Below are positions 1 to 8,724 of a stretch of 42,863 bases of DNA, in pieces. The stretch is from Pseudohongiella sp. GTDB lineage: Bacteria; Pseudomonadota; Gammaproteobacteria; Pseudomonadales; Pseudohongiellaceae. The notes below the pieces were generated by a model that worked only from the letters and a program-made list of their open reading frames with translations, had not been told where the DNA came from and made no database searches. The stretch lies in contig JABMOK010000160.1 of NCBI GenBank assembly GCA_013204155.1, positions 1 to 42,863 on the forward strand, given 5' to 3'. Position 1 is the first letter of the stretch; every line of letters starts with the position of its first letter. A program made the translations under genes and the position numbers.

Positions 1-40
1 AAGGTAAGGCAAGGTAAGGCAAGGTAAGGCAAGGCAAGGT
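1..40. repeat. Short tandem repeat, eight 5-bp units
   Basis: Eight consecutive copies of AAGG followed by T or C fill the left edge, mostly alternating as a 10-bp unit. The array probably continues outside the window. It lies upstream of the first gene; no function can be assigned. Confidence 0.9.
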
Positions 41-161
41 TAATGAGCTTGGGTTTGCGCTATACAGGCTGTCTTATTCCAGCAAACCATTGCACAAGTT
101 TGACGAATATTGATAAACCCGTTGTAGTGAATAATTAAAACCGATTCAGATGGAGTGAGCA

Positions 162-953
162 ATGCCAATAGCGAACATCAATGGACAGAGTATTGCTTAC
201 GACGATACCGGTGGAGAAGGCATGGTGCTGCTCTTCTGTCATGGATTTTTAATGGATAGAAGCATGTTCGATGCGCAGATCGAATTTTTTCGTGACGACT
301 TTCGCTGCGTTAGCTGGGATGAACGAGGGTTCGGAGAGACGCCTGCCGAGGCATCTTTTACCTATTGGGATTCCGCAGACGATGCGGTTGCCTTAATGGA
401 TCATCTCGGCATAGACAAGGCCGTGCTGCTGGGCATGTCCCAGGGTGGATTCCTTGCTCTACGCGCGGCGCTGCGTTACCCCGAGCGAGTACAGGCCCTG
501 GTGTTAATCGATTCGGGAGTGCACATTGACCCGGCGCAAGTAACGGCGGGTTACCAGCAGATGATCAGTCACTGGATGAGTGAGGAACCGCTTGGGGAAG
601 TGGGTGTTCAGGTTGCCAAGCTGATTATCAATGAAGCTGAATTGTCCAGAAAATGGATCGATATATGGGAGTCTCGCGACAGATACAGTATCAAATACCC
701 CGCCGAGGCATTGCTTACGAGGGACGATATTACGCATCGGGTGGCCGAGATCGAGTGCCCTGTGCTGATCGTGCATGGCGAGGAGGACCAATCGATAACG
801 ATCGATAGAGCAGAGCTTTTGAGTGGACAGATTTCCGATTGCAGAGGATTGCTAAGAGTGCCTGGCGCGGCACATGCGTCGAACATGACGCACCCGGAAA
901 TCGTCAACCCCGGCATCGCTGCCTTTCTGCAAGCGCTGGCTCTGGAAGAATAG
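162..953 (+). CDS. Alpha/beta-fold hydrolase
   Basis: A 263-residue soluble alpha/beta hydrolase. The oxyanion segment FCHGF is at about residues 25-29, the nucleophile elbow GMSQGG puts the catalytic Ser at 93, the acid is probably Asp209 in HGEEDQS, and the His is 238 in GAAHAS. The length is typical of the family that includes 3-oxoadipate enol-lactonases, haloperoxidase-like enzymes and small esterases. There is no signal peptide, so it should act in the cytoplasm. An SD (GGAG) lies about 7 bases before the ATG. The substrate cannot be told from sequence. It appears monocistronic, facing the convergent MFS gene. Confidence 0.85.
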   Translation: MPIANINGQSIAYDDTGGEGMVLLFCHGFLMDRSMFDAQIEFFRDDFRCVSWDERGFGETPAEASFTYWDSADDAVALMDHLGIDKAVLLGMSQGGFLALRAALRYPERVQALVLIDSGVHIDPAQVTAGYQQMISHWMSEEPLGEVGVQVAKLIINEAELSRKWIDIWESRDRYSIKYPAEALLTRDDITHRVAEIECPVLIVHGEEDQSITIDRAELLSGQISDCRGLLRVPGAAHASNMTHPEIVNPGIAAFLQALALEE

Positions 954-1244
954 GTTTAGTTTAGTGACAGAAAATATCCCTGCGCTTTTCAGGGAGGGAT
1001 TAGTTAGGGGGAAGAGCAGCAAACTAGTGTGGGCTAAAGCCGATAGTCAGTGTTTCTCTGGTTGTGGAAAATATTGGGTAGCAGGGCGTAGAGCGACATT
1101 GCATATCTTTTCTCGTCCAGGTATCACTATCCCCTTTCGTCAAGAATGGATTAGATTGGTAATTGAGTTTGCATCTAAGGTTGGTCATTGGAATTGATTC
1201 CAATGAGCCCACTAGTTACATCCTGTATTTATTGTTTCGACAGA
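954..1244. other. Convergent intergenic region
   Basis: About 290 bases lie between the hydrolase and MFS stop codons. Open frames on both strands here are short, lack an SD and resemble no family I recognise. I see no clear hairpin with a T-tract. Confidence 0.5.
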
Positions 1245-2708
1245 CTAGTCTGGTTCTTTCGGCGTGTCCTGTTGTGACAAATCTCTTTTTGTGCGCTTTC
1301 GGCTTACACTCATCCAGTCTAGAGAGACACCCGAAATCGCATTGATTCGCGCAACCCGAAAGATAACTTCGAGAAATTTTGGTCGCTTTCGAATTTTTGG
1401 CTCTTTCAACAATGGCAGGAAATAGGCGACTACAGCGGCTCGCAGAATTGCTGTGGTTATAAATACGATATACAAATCACTGCCAGGTTCCCAAAATTCT
1501 GCTATAGATGTGGCGATCTCGGGGGCATGAGTGGCCAGATAGCCACCAAGCAAACCACCACAGAACACCATTAATGCACCTGTGCCTGACTGGATCGCAG
1601 CATAGAGTGAAAAATTGGTTTGATGGGGACGAATATCGTACAAATAATTTGCAGTACTTAAGGTGAATCCGCTCCAGAAAATACCGGATACTACTTGAAC
1701 AAATAGCAAATAAACCGGATCTGGCGATACCAGCCATAGCAGCGGGATAATCGGAATCATGCAACCCGATATCACCATTACCAGATGATTGCCAAAGCGG
1801 TCACTGAAGCGACCCCAGAAATGCAACATCAGAAACTGGGTGGCAATCGAGGCAATACTATTCAAACTGAATTGAAGATAAGTAAACTGCAGATCGCGCA
1901 GTAAATACACGGCAAAGAATGGAGCGGATAGTGCTACCGCTCCTTGCAGGCAGGCCACCAAAAAGCTGTAGTGACGAAAGGTGGGATCTTTTAGTGATTC
2001 CCTCACGTGCAACCAGCTGTCACGCAGACGCATGGCATTTCGCGAAGACTCTGGCTCAGGATCATGCATGCGCCATAATAGAAAACTGGAAATAAGGCGG
2101 CCGCTGGCGGCGGCTCCGAATAACAGAGCAAAGCCAAGCCAGACGCGATTGTCAGCATCGGTGTAGGACAACACAATGCCGCCACTGATAAATACCAGCA
2201 GCGAAGCGGCCATAGTCAGTCGCGAGCGAGCCGCGAAGAATACGCCTCTGCGCGAGCGCGGTACCAGGCTACCCATCCACGCGCGCCAGTGCGGTTGAAT
2301 GATGTTAATACAGGAGAAGTAGCCGACGGCAAGAATGATAAGCCAATGAATCCGACTAGTTTGTAAAGCCCCCCTGCCATAGGCGACCGCAAGGAGCGCT
2401 AACAGCCCCACGATCACACTTTGCAGCAACGCTATGCCAACAACCAGTGATTTACGCTTGGCGTGATTACCCATCCAGACCGAGACGATCTGCCAGATGG
2501 CCCCAAACAGTTGAGGAATGGCAGTAAGCCAGCCCATTTGCAGAGCTGTAGCCTGCAGGGATATGGCGAAGGCATTCAGAAAATTGTCGTTGGTCCCGGT
2601 CATGGTCGCCGAGGCAACTGCTTCCTGATGCGAATAGCGCAGAGTCTTGCGAAGTGTATCTTTGCGATCCCTGCGATTCTGATCCCGATGGGGAACGGAG
2701 TTTTCCAT
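1245..2708 (-). CDS. MFS transporter
   Basis: A 487-residue polytopic membrane protein of the major facilitator superfamily. After a charged N-terminus of about 30 residues come hydrophobic segments consistent with 12 helices. The loop WMGNHAKRKS after the second helix is the MFS motif-A region, and HFWGRFSDRFGNH is the matching loop in the second half. The ATG follows GAGG by 6 bases. The C-terminal ~50 residues are basic and cytoplasmic. It is divergent from the sodium:solute symporter gene across about 144 bases that must hold both promoters. The substrate is unknown. The pattern resembles permeases annotated only as 'MFS transporter', so I give no symbol. Confidence 0.8.
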   Translation of the reverse strand: MENSVPHRDQNRRDRKDTLRKTLRYSHQEAVASATMTGTNDNFLNAFAISLQATALQMGWLTAIPQLFGAIWQIVSVWMGNHAKRKSLVVGIALLQSVIVGLLALLAVAYGRGALQTSRIHWLIILAVGYFSCINIIQPHWRAWMGSLVPRSRRGVFFAARSRLTMAASLLVFISGGIVLSYTDADNRVWLGFALLFGAAASGRLISSFLLWRMHDPEPESSRNAMRLRDSWLHVRESLKDPTFRHYSFLVACLQGAVALSAPFFAVYLLRDLQFTYLQFSLNSIASIATQFLMLHFWGRFSDRFGNHLVMVISGCMIPIIPLLWLVSPDPVYLLFVQVVSGIFWSGFTLSTANYLYDIRPHQTNFSLYAAIQSGTGALMVFCGGLLGGYLATHAPEIATSIAEFWEPGSDLYIVFITTAILRAAVVAYFLPLLKEPKIRKRPKFLEVIFRVARINAISGVSLDWMSVSRKRTKRDLSQQDTPKEPD

Positions 2709-2852
2709 GTCAGCCTCGTGCTAGTGATTTTCCACAGATCGTTACTCTGAATTGATTATTATCCGCCCCTATTAATCCTTTATCGATCTTTTTGTCTTCG
2801 TCCATTGAGTTGACCTTTTTACTATCGGTCAAACTTCTGTTAAAAAGCCTGA

Positions 2853-4286
2853 TTGAAAGTGCTATTGGGTTTGGAGGACTTGACTATCAACTGGGTTCTA
2901 ACTTGTATTCTGGGCTATGTGCTGTTGCAACTGCTAATTGCCTTCGTCATCATGAGTCGGCTTAAGAGTGAACAAGATTACTTGCTGGCGGGACGGAAAT
3001 TGGGCGTGCCCCTGGCGGCGATGACAATTTTTGCGACATGGTTTGGCGCCGAAACATGTATCGGTGCGGCTGGATCAATCTATGAACATGGTCTGGCCGG
3101 TGCCCGCACCGACCCACTCGGATACTCCCTGTGTATTTTTTTCATGGGGTTTTTCTTTGCCCGCAAACTGTGGTTGCTTAAGCTGACTACTCTGGGTGAT
3201 TTTTTTCGCCTACGTTATGGCGCAGGAGTGGAGAAAGTTGCTGTATTGCTTTTGGTGCCTGCGTCGGTGATTTGGGCGGCTGCCCAAATTCTTGCCTTTG
3301 GTCAGGTGCTCTCGGCATCCTCCACTTTGGCGGTAGATATATCCATAGCCTTTGCGGCCGCAATAGTCATCGCGTATACAGTGTTGGGTGGATTACTCGC
3401 CGATGTGGTTTCAGATTTTATTCAGGGAGGAGTTTTGATTGTCGGTCTGCTGATATTGTTGGTTGTAGTGCTTCTTAACTTGCCTGATGTCGGTGTTATT
3501 TCTCAGGGATTTAGCGCCGAGAGATTACAGTTCCGGCGAGATGACGAGAACTGGTTTGCCGTTATTGATGGCTGGTCCATTCCTATCATTGGTTCGCTGT
3601 TTGCGGCAGAATTGGTCACTCGTGTGATTGCATCGAAATCGGCAGCGGTGGCTCGTAGAGGGGCGATGTTGGGTGGAGCACTCTATTTTGTTGTGGGCAT
3701 GGTACCGCTGTTTCTAGGCATGATCGGTCCAGTGTTGGTGCCTGGACTCACCGATGGCGAGCAAATTTTACCTGTGCTTGCTCAGACTTATTTACCGACA
3801 GGTTTGTATATAGTATTCGCCGGTGCGCTCATGTCAGCTATTCTCTCCACTGTAGACAGTGCACTATTGGCAGCGGGGGCACTTGTCTCACATAATCTGA
3901 TAATGCCGCTGCTGCGTACGGAAGGCGAACGTTACAAGATACGTGTCGCCCGTATATCGGTATGCTTCTTTGGCATAGTGGCCTACTTTATGGCGCTTGA
4001 GGCGGACAGTGTTTTAGGCCTTGTAGAGGAAGCCTCCGCCTTCGGATCCGCTGGTATTTTTACCTGTGCCCTATTGGGATTGGCCCAGCAACGGGGTGGT
4101 AAATATACCGCAATCGCTTGTATGTCTGTCGGCATGCTCAGTTACGGCATTCTCGCCTATGGCTTTGCCAATGACTATGCTTACCTGCTCTCCCTGGTGT
4201 TGGCGTTCAGCACCTTTGTCGTGCTGATGTGGTTTGAATCAGCCGAGGATAGACTTTTTGAAACCAGGACAGAACAAGCTTACTAA
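2853..4286 (+). CDS. Sodium:solute symporter (SSS family)
   Basis: A 477-residue inner-membrane protein with about 13 hydrophobic helices. Family hallmarks are the N-terminal DYLLAGRKLG followed by ATWFGAETCIGAAG, and the region SAILSTVDSALLAAG, which matches the conserved Ser/Thr-rich sodium-site helix of PutP/vSGLT-type carriers. The TTG at 2853 gives a short leader before helix 1. A second in-frame TTG at 2880 has GGAGG only 2 bases upstream, which is too close. The gene ends 28 bases before ptsP on the same strand, so the two are probably cotranscribed. The substrate is not predictable. Confidence 0.85.
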   Translation: MKVLLGLEDLTINWVLTCILGYVLLQLLIAFVIMSRLKSEQDYLLAGRKLGVPLAAMTIFATWFGAETCIGAAGSIYEHGLAGARTDPLGYSLCIFFMGFFFARKLWLLKLTTLGDFFRLRYGAGVEKVAVLLLVPASVIWAAAQILAFGQVLSASSTLAVDISIAFAAAIVIAYTVLGGLLADVVSDFIQGGVLIVGLLILLVVVLLNLPDVGVISQGFSAERLQFRRDDENWFAVIDGWSIPIIGSLFAAELVTRVIASKSAAVARRGAMLGGALYFVVGMVPLFLGMIGPVLVPGLTDGEQILPVLAQTYLPTGLYIVFAGALMSAILSTVDSALLAAGALVSHNLIMPLLRTEGERYKIRVARISVCFFGIVAYFMALEADSVLGLVEEASAFGSAGIFTCALLGLAQQRGGKYTAIACMSVGMLSYGILAYGFANDYAYLLSLVLAFSTFVVLMWFESAEDRLFETRTEQAY

Positions 4287-4314
4287 ATAAGCAGACTGCT
4301 TAGGGTGCCGCAAG

Positions 4315-6567
4315 ATGAAAAAAGCCATTATGGAATTGACCCGAATCGTGCAGGCGGTATCGATGCTGGATACGCCACATGATCAAGTAACTTATATCGT
4401 GGATTCCATCAGCGCAATTTTGAAAGTAGGTGCCTGTAGCCTGTACCGGGTGGATAGCAATTTCGAGGCAGAGCTGTTGGCAAGCCATGGACTCGTTTCC
4501 AAGGAGCAAATCAAGTTACCCGCAGGGGTTGGCTTGGTTGGTCTGGTGGCCAAGAGTCGTCACCCGGTAAATGTTGCAGACGCCGCCAGTCATCCCAATT
4601 TCTATTTGTTAGACAATTCAAATGAGGAGAAATTTAAAAGCTTTTGTGGGGTTCCTTTGGTTCGCTCGGGGAAAGTGATTGGGGTCCTGGTAGTACAAAG
4701 CAAGTTCCAGAGGCAGCTTAGCCAGGAACGCGAAGGCTTTCTTGTTACTCTGGCATTTCAGTTGGCCATGATAGTTGCCAATATCCCTTCTCTATCCACT
4801 CAACCTTCAGTATGGGATAAACATAGCTCCGGAATAGTGGGATCTCAAGGTATCGGGATAGGCAATTCACTCTTATGCATGGGAGCACAACTCAAGGACG
4901 TACCGGATGCTGAATGCGAGGATACGGAAGCGGAAATTCAGAGTTGGCAAGACCTCCTGATCCGAACCCAGGCAGAGATTTCGTCAGAAAGAGAGGCTCT
5001 TGGTAGTCAGATTCCCGAGAGCGTGGCGCATATCTTTGACGCGTATTCCATGTTGCTTTCCGATCAATCCTTAATAAACAAAGTTAAAGAGGAAATTCTT
5101 TTAGGGCATTGGCTGCCAGGGGCATTGCGGCTGAGCATTAATTTCTATTGCGAAATATTCAAGGCAATGGACGATCCCTATTTGCGTGCGCGTCATGAGG
5201 ATGTGCAACATCTTGGAAATAAACTGTTTAAAACCTGGATTGGAAACGATGAGTCGAGTGCAAATTTGGCCGCAAACTATGCAGCCGTTGTCTTGGTCGG
5301 AGCGCAAGTTAGCGTTTCGGACATAGCCATGATTCCTGCGCAAAAATTGGCGGGGATCGTTTGTTTCGAAGGATCGAGTCTATCCCATACGGCAGTGCTG
5401 GCAAATGCTCTGGGCATTCCTGCCGTGATGGGAGTGGGAGAACCGAAGGGGCTGCATTCGGGTGATTTGATCATCGTTGACGGTTATAACGGAGAGATCA
5501 TTCTGCATCCCAGCAAACTGGTTGTCAGGGAATATCGACAATTACTGAAAAAGAACAAACTTCATCTACAACAGTTGGAGTCATTACGCGACAAACCAGC
5601 GATAAGCATCGATCACGTTTCCATCTGCCTAATGGTCAATACTGGATTGTTGGCTGATATCTCCCCTGGGGTAAAAAGTGGCGCTGAAGGAGTTGGCCTG
5701 TACCGCACCGAGATACCTTTTATGGTCCGCGATAGCTTTCCGAATGAAAACGAACAAGTAGAAGTCTATGAACAAGTATTCGCCGCCTATGCTGGAAAGC
5801 CTGTTTACATGAGGACACTGGACATTGGGGGTGACAAGCAATTACCTTACTTTCCTATACATCACGAGGAGAACCCGGCGCTCGGTTGGCGCGGCATTCG
5901 GCTTACTCTGGACACGATACAGCTACTAATAACCCAGGTTAGGGCAATGATTCGCGCCTCCGGGAACGGTAAGAATTTAAGCATTGTACTGCCTATGATA
6001 TGTTCGATTACCGAGGTTGATGCCTTCAATGAATTACTCGATGATGTTTGTGAGCAGTTGCAGAGTGATGGTTTTGAGTTTCATCGGCCGCAAGTTGGAA
6101 TCATGGTTGAAGTGCCTGCGGTCATCTCACAAATACCGTTCTTGAGTAACAAAGTTGATTTTCTGTCCATTGGTTCAAACGATTTAAGTCAGTACCTCCT
6201 GGCGGTCGATAGAAACAATGCCCGTGTTGCTAATCGCTTTGATCACGTTCATCCGGCAGTTCTGCACGAAATAAACCGCACGATCTGCTCGGCAAAGAGT
6301 GCGGGGCTAGGGCTGTCGCTGTGTGGCGAGATGGCGTCCGATCCTGTGGCGGTGGTGATTCTGTTGGGGATGGGTCTTCGTCAATTGAGCATGAGCGCCG
6401 CTATGCTGCCAAGCATAAAAAGCCTGATCCGATTACTGCGGATTTCGCGAGCGGAATCTCTTTGCGAGCAGGCCTTACGCCTCGATAATGTCAGCGCAAT
6501 TCGTCAGCTGATTAACATCGAGTTACGTGAAATTGGCTATCTGAATAAACCTCTCCCTGCAATTTAA
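4315..6567 (+). CDS. ptsP: PtsP, nitrogen-PTS enzyme I (GAF domain + EI)
   Basis: Phosphoenolpyruvate-protein phosphotransferase of the nitrogen-related PTS, which phosphorylates NPr from PEP. A GAF domain occupies about residues 1-165, the EI N-terminal domain about 175-300, and the swivelling domain carries the phospho-His in SSLSHTAVLANALGIPAVMG near residue 360. The C-terminal PEP-binding barrel shows GLYRTEIPFM, RTLDIGGDK, SIGSNDLSQYLLAVDRNN and the catalytic Cys in LCGEMASDP. The length of 750 fits PtsP. AGGG lies 9 bases before the ATG; a second ATG at 4330 is possible. In many gammaproteobacteria ptsP follows rppH; here the upstream partner is a sodium:solute symporter instead. The other PTS-Ntr components are not in the window. 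Confidence 0.95.
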   Translation: MKKAIMELTRIVQAVSMLDTPHDQVTYIVDSISAILKVGACSLYRVDSNFEAELLASHGLVSKEQIKLPAGVGLVGLVAKSRHPVNVADAASHPNFYLLDNSNEEKFKSFCGVPLVRSGKVIGVLVVQSKFQRQLSQEREGFLVTLAFQLAMIVANIPSLSTQPSVWDKHSSGIVGSQGIGIGNSLLCMGAQLKDVPDAECEDTEAEIQSWQDLLIRTQAEISSEREALGSQIPESVAHIFDAYSMLLSDQSLINKVKEEILLGHWLPGALRLSINFYCEIFKAMDDPYLRARHEDVQHLGNKLFKTWIGNDESSANLAANYAAVVLVGAQVSVSDIAMIPAQKLAGIVCFEGSSLSHTAVLANALGIPAVMGVGEPKGLHSGDLIIVDGYNGEIILHPSKLVVREYRQLLKKNKLHLQQLESLRDKPAISIDHVSICLMVNTGLLADISPGVKSGAEGVGLYRTEIPFMVRDSFPNENEQVEVYEQVFAAYAGKPVYMRTLDIGGDKQLPYFPIHHEENPALGWRGIRLTLDTIQLLITQVRAMIRASGNGKNLSIVLPMICSITEVDAFNELLDDVCEQLQSDGFEFHRPQVGIMVEVPAVISQIPFLSNKVDFLSIGSNDLSQYLLAVDRNNARVANRFDHVHPAVLHEINRTICSAKSAGLGLSLCGEMASDPVAVVILLGMGLRQLSMSAAMLPSIKSLIRLLRISRAESLCEQALRLDNVSAIRQLINIELREIGYLNKPLPAI

Positions 6568-6948
6568 ATATTATAAATAGGCCGCCAGCCAACTCTGTAG
6601 GGGAGTCATGGCCGCCCAATGCCCCATACTAAAGGCCTTTATTTTTTTGCGGGGCTGGTTCATGTGATTGCCTATCTAGTCGTGTTTGCCACGAACCGCT
6701 GTTCTCTCGGAACAAGGGGATGCGCTTTTTAGGGGCCAGGATTTTGCTCTTGCCGAAGGCTAATGGATTGACTGAAGTTGATTAAAATTCGGGGGCTGTT
6801 TGATGTCTGGAATATAGCCATTTTGGCCGGGCTGTGAGGGGCTTGAATTGAGTAAATTATTTTTCTTTCGACCTATTGCTTTTTCTAAAATTAGGGATAT
6901 TATCGCTTCCGCATCACAACGGGTGATGTATATTTTGGAGTTAACCAA
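6568..6948. other. Intergenic region with a possible ptsP terminator
   Basis: The 380 bases after ptsP hold a perfect 12-bp palindrome TAAAGGCCTTTA at 6630-6641 followed by seven T, nested in a GCCCC/GGGGC pair. This could end ptsP transcription, but the stem has no proper loop. The rest should contain the promoter of the histone-like gene. I see no coding support. Confidence 0.35.
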
Positions 6949-7116
6949 ATGACAAAATCAACAACAGCCAAATCTGTTGCTAAAAAACCAGCTGCGCAAA
7001 AACCAGCTACCAAAAAGCCGGTTGTAAAAAAGGCGGCTGCAAAAAAATCCGCTCCTAAAAAAGTCGCTAGCGCAAAGCCAGCGGCAAAACCGGCAAAAGC
7101 CGTAAAGAGTAAGTAG
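6949..7116 (+). CDS. Lys/Ala/Pro-rich histone H1-like small protein
   Basis: A 55-residue, extremely basic protein. It consists of imperfect repeats of the type KKPAA / KKPVV / KKAAA / KKSAP ending in KAVKSK, with no hydrophobic core. This is the composition of eukaryotic H1 C-terminal tails and of bacterial H1-like proteins (AlgP/Hc1-like), which bind DNA without sequence specificity. GGAG lies 8 bases before the ATG, and a textbook terminator follows 14 bases after the stop, so it is very likely a real monocistronic gene. A DNA- or RNA-binding role is inferred from composition only. Confidence 0.8.
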   Translation: MTKSTTAKSVAKKPAAQKPATKKPVVKKAAAKKSAPKKVASAKPAAKPAKAVKSK

Positions 7117-7130
7117 TAATTCGAAAGATA

Positions 7131-7168
7131 AGGGCCGGAATCCTAATCAGGGTTCCGGCCCTTTTTTT
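7131..7168 (+). terminator. Rho-independent terminator of the histone-like gene
   Basis: AGGGCCGGAA at 7131-7140 pairs perfectly with TTCCGGCCCT at 7153-7162. Three more pairs (one G-T) close a 6-base loop, and seven T follow. Confidence 0.93.
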
Positions 7169-7238
7169 GTCCACGCCGTTCTTCAAATTTGACCCATTGG
7201 TATTTATTCTGGCCGCAACGACAGGAGCCATTCGATAA

Positions 7239-7733
7239 TTACTTTTCTGCGATTTCTTTCATCGTCGCCAGAGCGGCTTCAAATGAACCGCGCCGTCTTG
7301 CGACATTGGCATCTTTGGCCGCCTGGTCTTCCAGATTAGAGACATCCAGAAGCAGGGTGTAGATCAGCTTCGAACGATTGGCGCTAACGGGCCTTGCCTC
7401 GAGAAAGCCATGGTAGAGATTGTAGAAGGATCCTTCCTGAGCGGGCTGGGTATAGCCATAGGAAAGTTCGGTTTGTGCAACCAGAATTTCAAGTATCCGT
7501 CCGCCTGCCAGCGCACGTACCGTGCCCATGCCGCCATCGCCCGAGGTGAGCTCGCAGTCAAGGTTTAGCCATTCAGCGATATCACAGTATTTCCCGACTT
7601 TACTCCATACCTCGGCAGCCGGTTTGTTGACGTCGATCTCCATGTCGATGGTGACATACTCCGGTTCGGCGAATACGGCGGTCGTGGCCAATAATGTTGG
7701 TAAAGCGGCAAAAGCCAGCAGAAGGCGTTTCAT
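7239..7733 (-). CDS. Exported SRPBCC (START/Bet v 1-like) protein
   Basis: A 164-residue protein with a clear Sec signal peptide (MKRLLLAFAALPTLLATTAVFA, cleavage near residue 22). The mature part begins VTIDMEIDVNKPAAEVWSKV, typical of SRPBCC/polyketide-cyclase-like folds that hold a hydrophobic ligand in a helix-grip cavity. GGRILEILVAQ and LEARPVSANRSKLIY fit the later strands, and a long C-terminal helix closes the fold. AAGGA precedes the ATG by about 8 bases. The ligand is unknown. Its stop lies about 70 bases from the H1-like terminator, so the two genes are convergent. Confidence 0.75.
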   Translation of the reverse strand: MKRLLLAFAALPTLLATTAVFAEPEYVTIDMEIDVNKPAAEVWSKVGKYCDIAEWLNLDCELTSGDGGMGTVRALAGGRILEILVAQTELSYGYTQPAQEGSFYNLYHGFLEARPVSANRSKLIYTLLLDVSNLEDQAAKDANVARRRGSFEAALATMKEIAEK

Positions 7734-8094
7734 AGGGTTTTCCTTTTGTGTTAAGCGCTGGCTTCAGTACCAGCTGTATAAAATGACTCTTGGTCGAAGC
7801 ACTGAGAATATTACGATGCATGGGTGGTGTCAAAATCCTGGGTAACAGGAGATGGACTTATTAATGGAACCCGGCATAATTTTGCGCTGATTCAGCTTGG
7901 ACGAACACCGTATTTTACTCTGCCCCCCAATTCTTCAGGAGGGCCATAACGCTCATTATATCTGATGGGCTCGGTCAGAAAATGGAGAGGCTGACGAAAT
8001 CCACGCACCGTTTAATCTGGCCAAATACCCTCAAGCTTCATGTTGCCCCCTTAATCACATTAGCCAGTGGCAAACTGTGGGCGCAGGCGACTAT
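7734..8094. other. Intergenic region without a supported gene
   Basis: About 360 bases lie between the SRPBCC start and the VOC stop. They presumably hold the SRPBCC promoter (minus strand). I see no convincing ORF, RNA or terminator. Confidence 0.5.
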
Positions 8095-8130
8095 TCAGGT
8101 CATACGTTAGGCCATACGTCAGGCCATACG
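8095..8130. repeat. Three tandem 12-bp repeats over the VOC stop codon
   Basis: Three consecutive units of the form TYAGGYCATACG run from 8095 to 8130. The last unit contains the stop codon of the minus-strand VOC gene, so copy number could change the end of that gene. Confidence 0.85.
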
Positions 8131-8499
8131 ATGTAAAGCACAAAGTTTGTTGCCGTCGGGATCGCGTAAATACGCCAGGTAAATCTTGCCCGCCCTGCCT
8201 TCGCGTACGCCCGGAGGATCTTCACAGCTCGTTCCACCATTGGCTATCCCGGCTGCATGCCAGGCGTCCGCCAGTTCTGGATTTTCTGCCGAGAAACCGA
8301 TGGTGCTGCCATTACCACGGCAGGCGGGTTCGCCATTAATGGGTTTGCTTATGCAGAATATGCCGGCTTTTGTGATGTAGAAGCAACGACCCTTATCATC
8401 GATTACACCGGGTTCGTAGCCCAGGGCGCCCAATATCGCATCGTAGAAAGTTTTCGATTTCTGCACGTCGTTGGCGCCAAGCATAATATGACTGAACAT
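8119..8499 (-). CDS. VOC family (glyoxalase/dioxygenase-fold) protein
   Basis: A 126-residue protein starting MFSHIMLGANDVQKSKTFYD, the classic first beta-alpha-beta unit of glyoxalase/bleomycin-resistance (VOC) proteins. It ends with YLRDPDGNKLCAL, the usual second-half metal-ligand region. I chose the ATG at 8499 because AAGGA lies about 8 bases upstream and the family starts there; a further in-frame upstream extension adds residues that do not fit the fold. The expected metal ligands would be His4 and a Glu/Asp near the C-terminus. The substrate is unknown; small one-domain homologues are often annotated only as VOC family protein. Confidence 0.82.
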   Translation of the reverse strand: MFSHIMLGANDVQKSKTFYDAILGALGYEPGVIDDKGRCFYITKAGIFCISKPINGEPACRGNGSTIGFSAENPELADAWHAAGIANGGTSCEDPPGVREGRAGKIYLAYLRDPDGNKLCALHRMA

Positions 8500-8646
8500 T
8501 CTTATTTCCTTATTCCCAAAATCAGAAGGCGCCAGAGTAGCACATACCAATAGGGCTTAGCGTAGTTTGCTTTGCTTGCCTGATTCTAAAGTATCCCTCT
8601 ACTGTGAGCCCTTTTGTTCATGATCCTCTTGTGATTCATCGAATGT

Positions 8647-8691
8647 AAAAAGGGGACGGAGGAATTTAGCTATTTCCTCCATCCCCTTTTT
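8647..8691. terminator. Long hairpin, bidirectional terminator or REP-like element
   Basis: An 18-base arm at 8647-8664 pairs with 8674-8691 with one mismatch around a 9-base loop. Both ends carry A5/T5 runs, so the hairpin can terminate transcription from either side. It sits just past the stop of the minus-strand NHL gene. The GGGGAC core recalls the other REP-like elements in the window. Confidence 0.8.
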
Positions 8692-8724
8692 GCGATCTCT
8701 TTTGTGTGTTCGATCGGTGTATTT

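Noticed and set aside
964-1197. A 77-residue open frame on the plus strand after the first hydrolase
   Set aside because: No SD, no family resemblance and low-complexity composition; it sits in the convergent gap.
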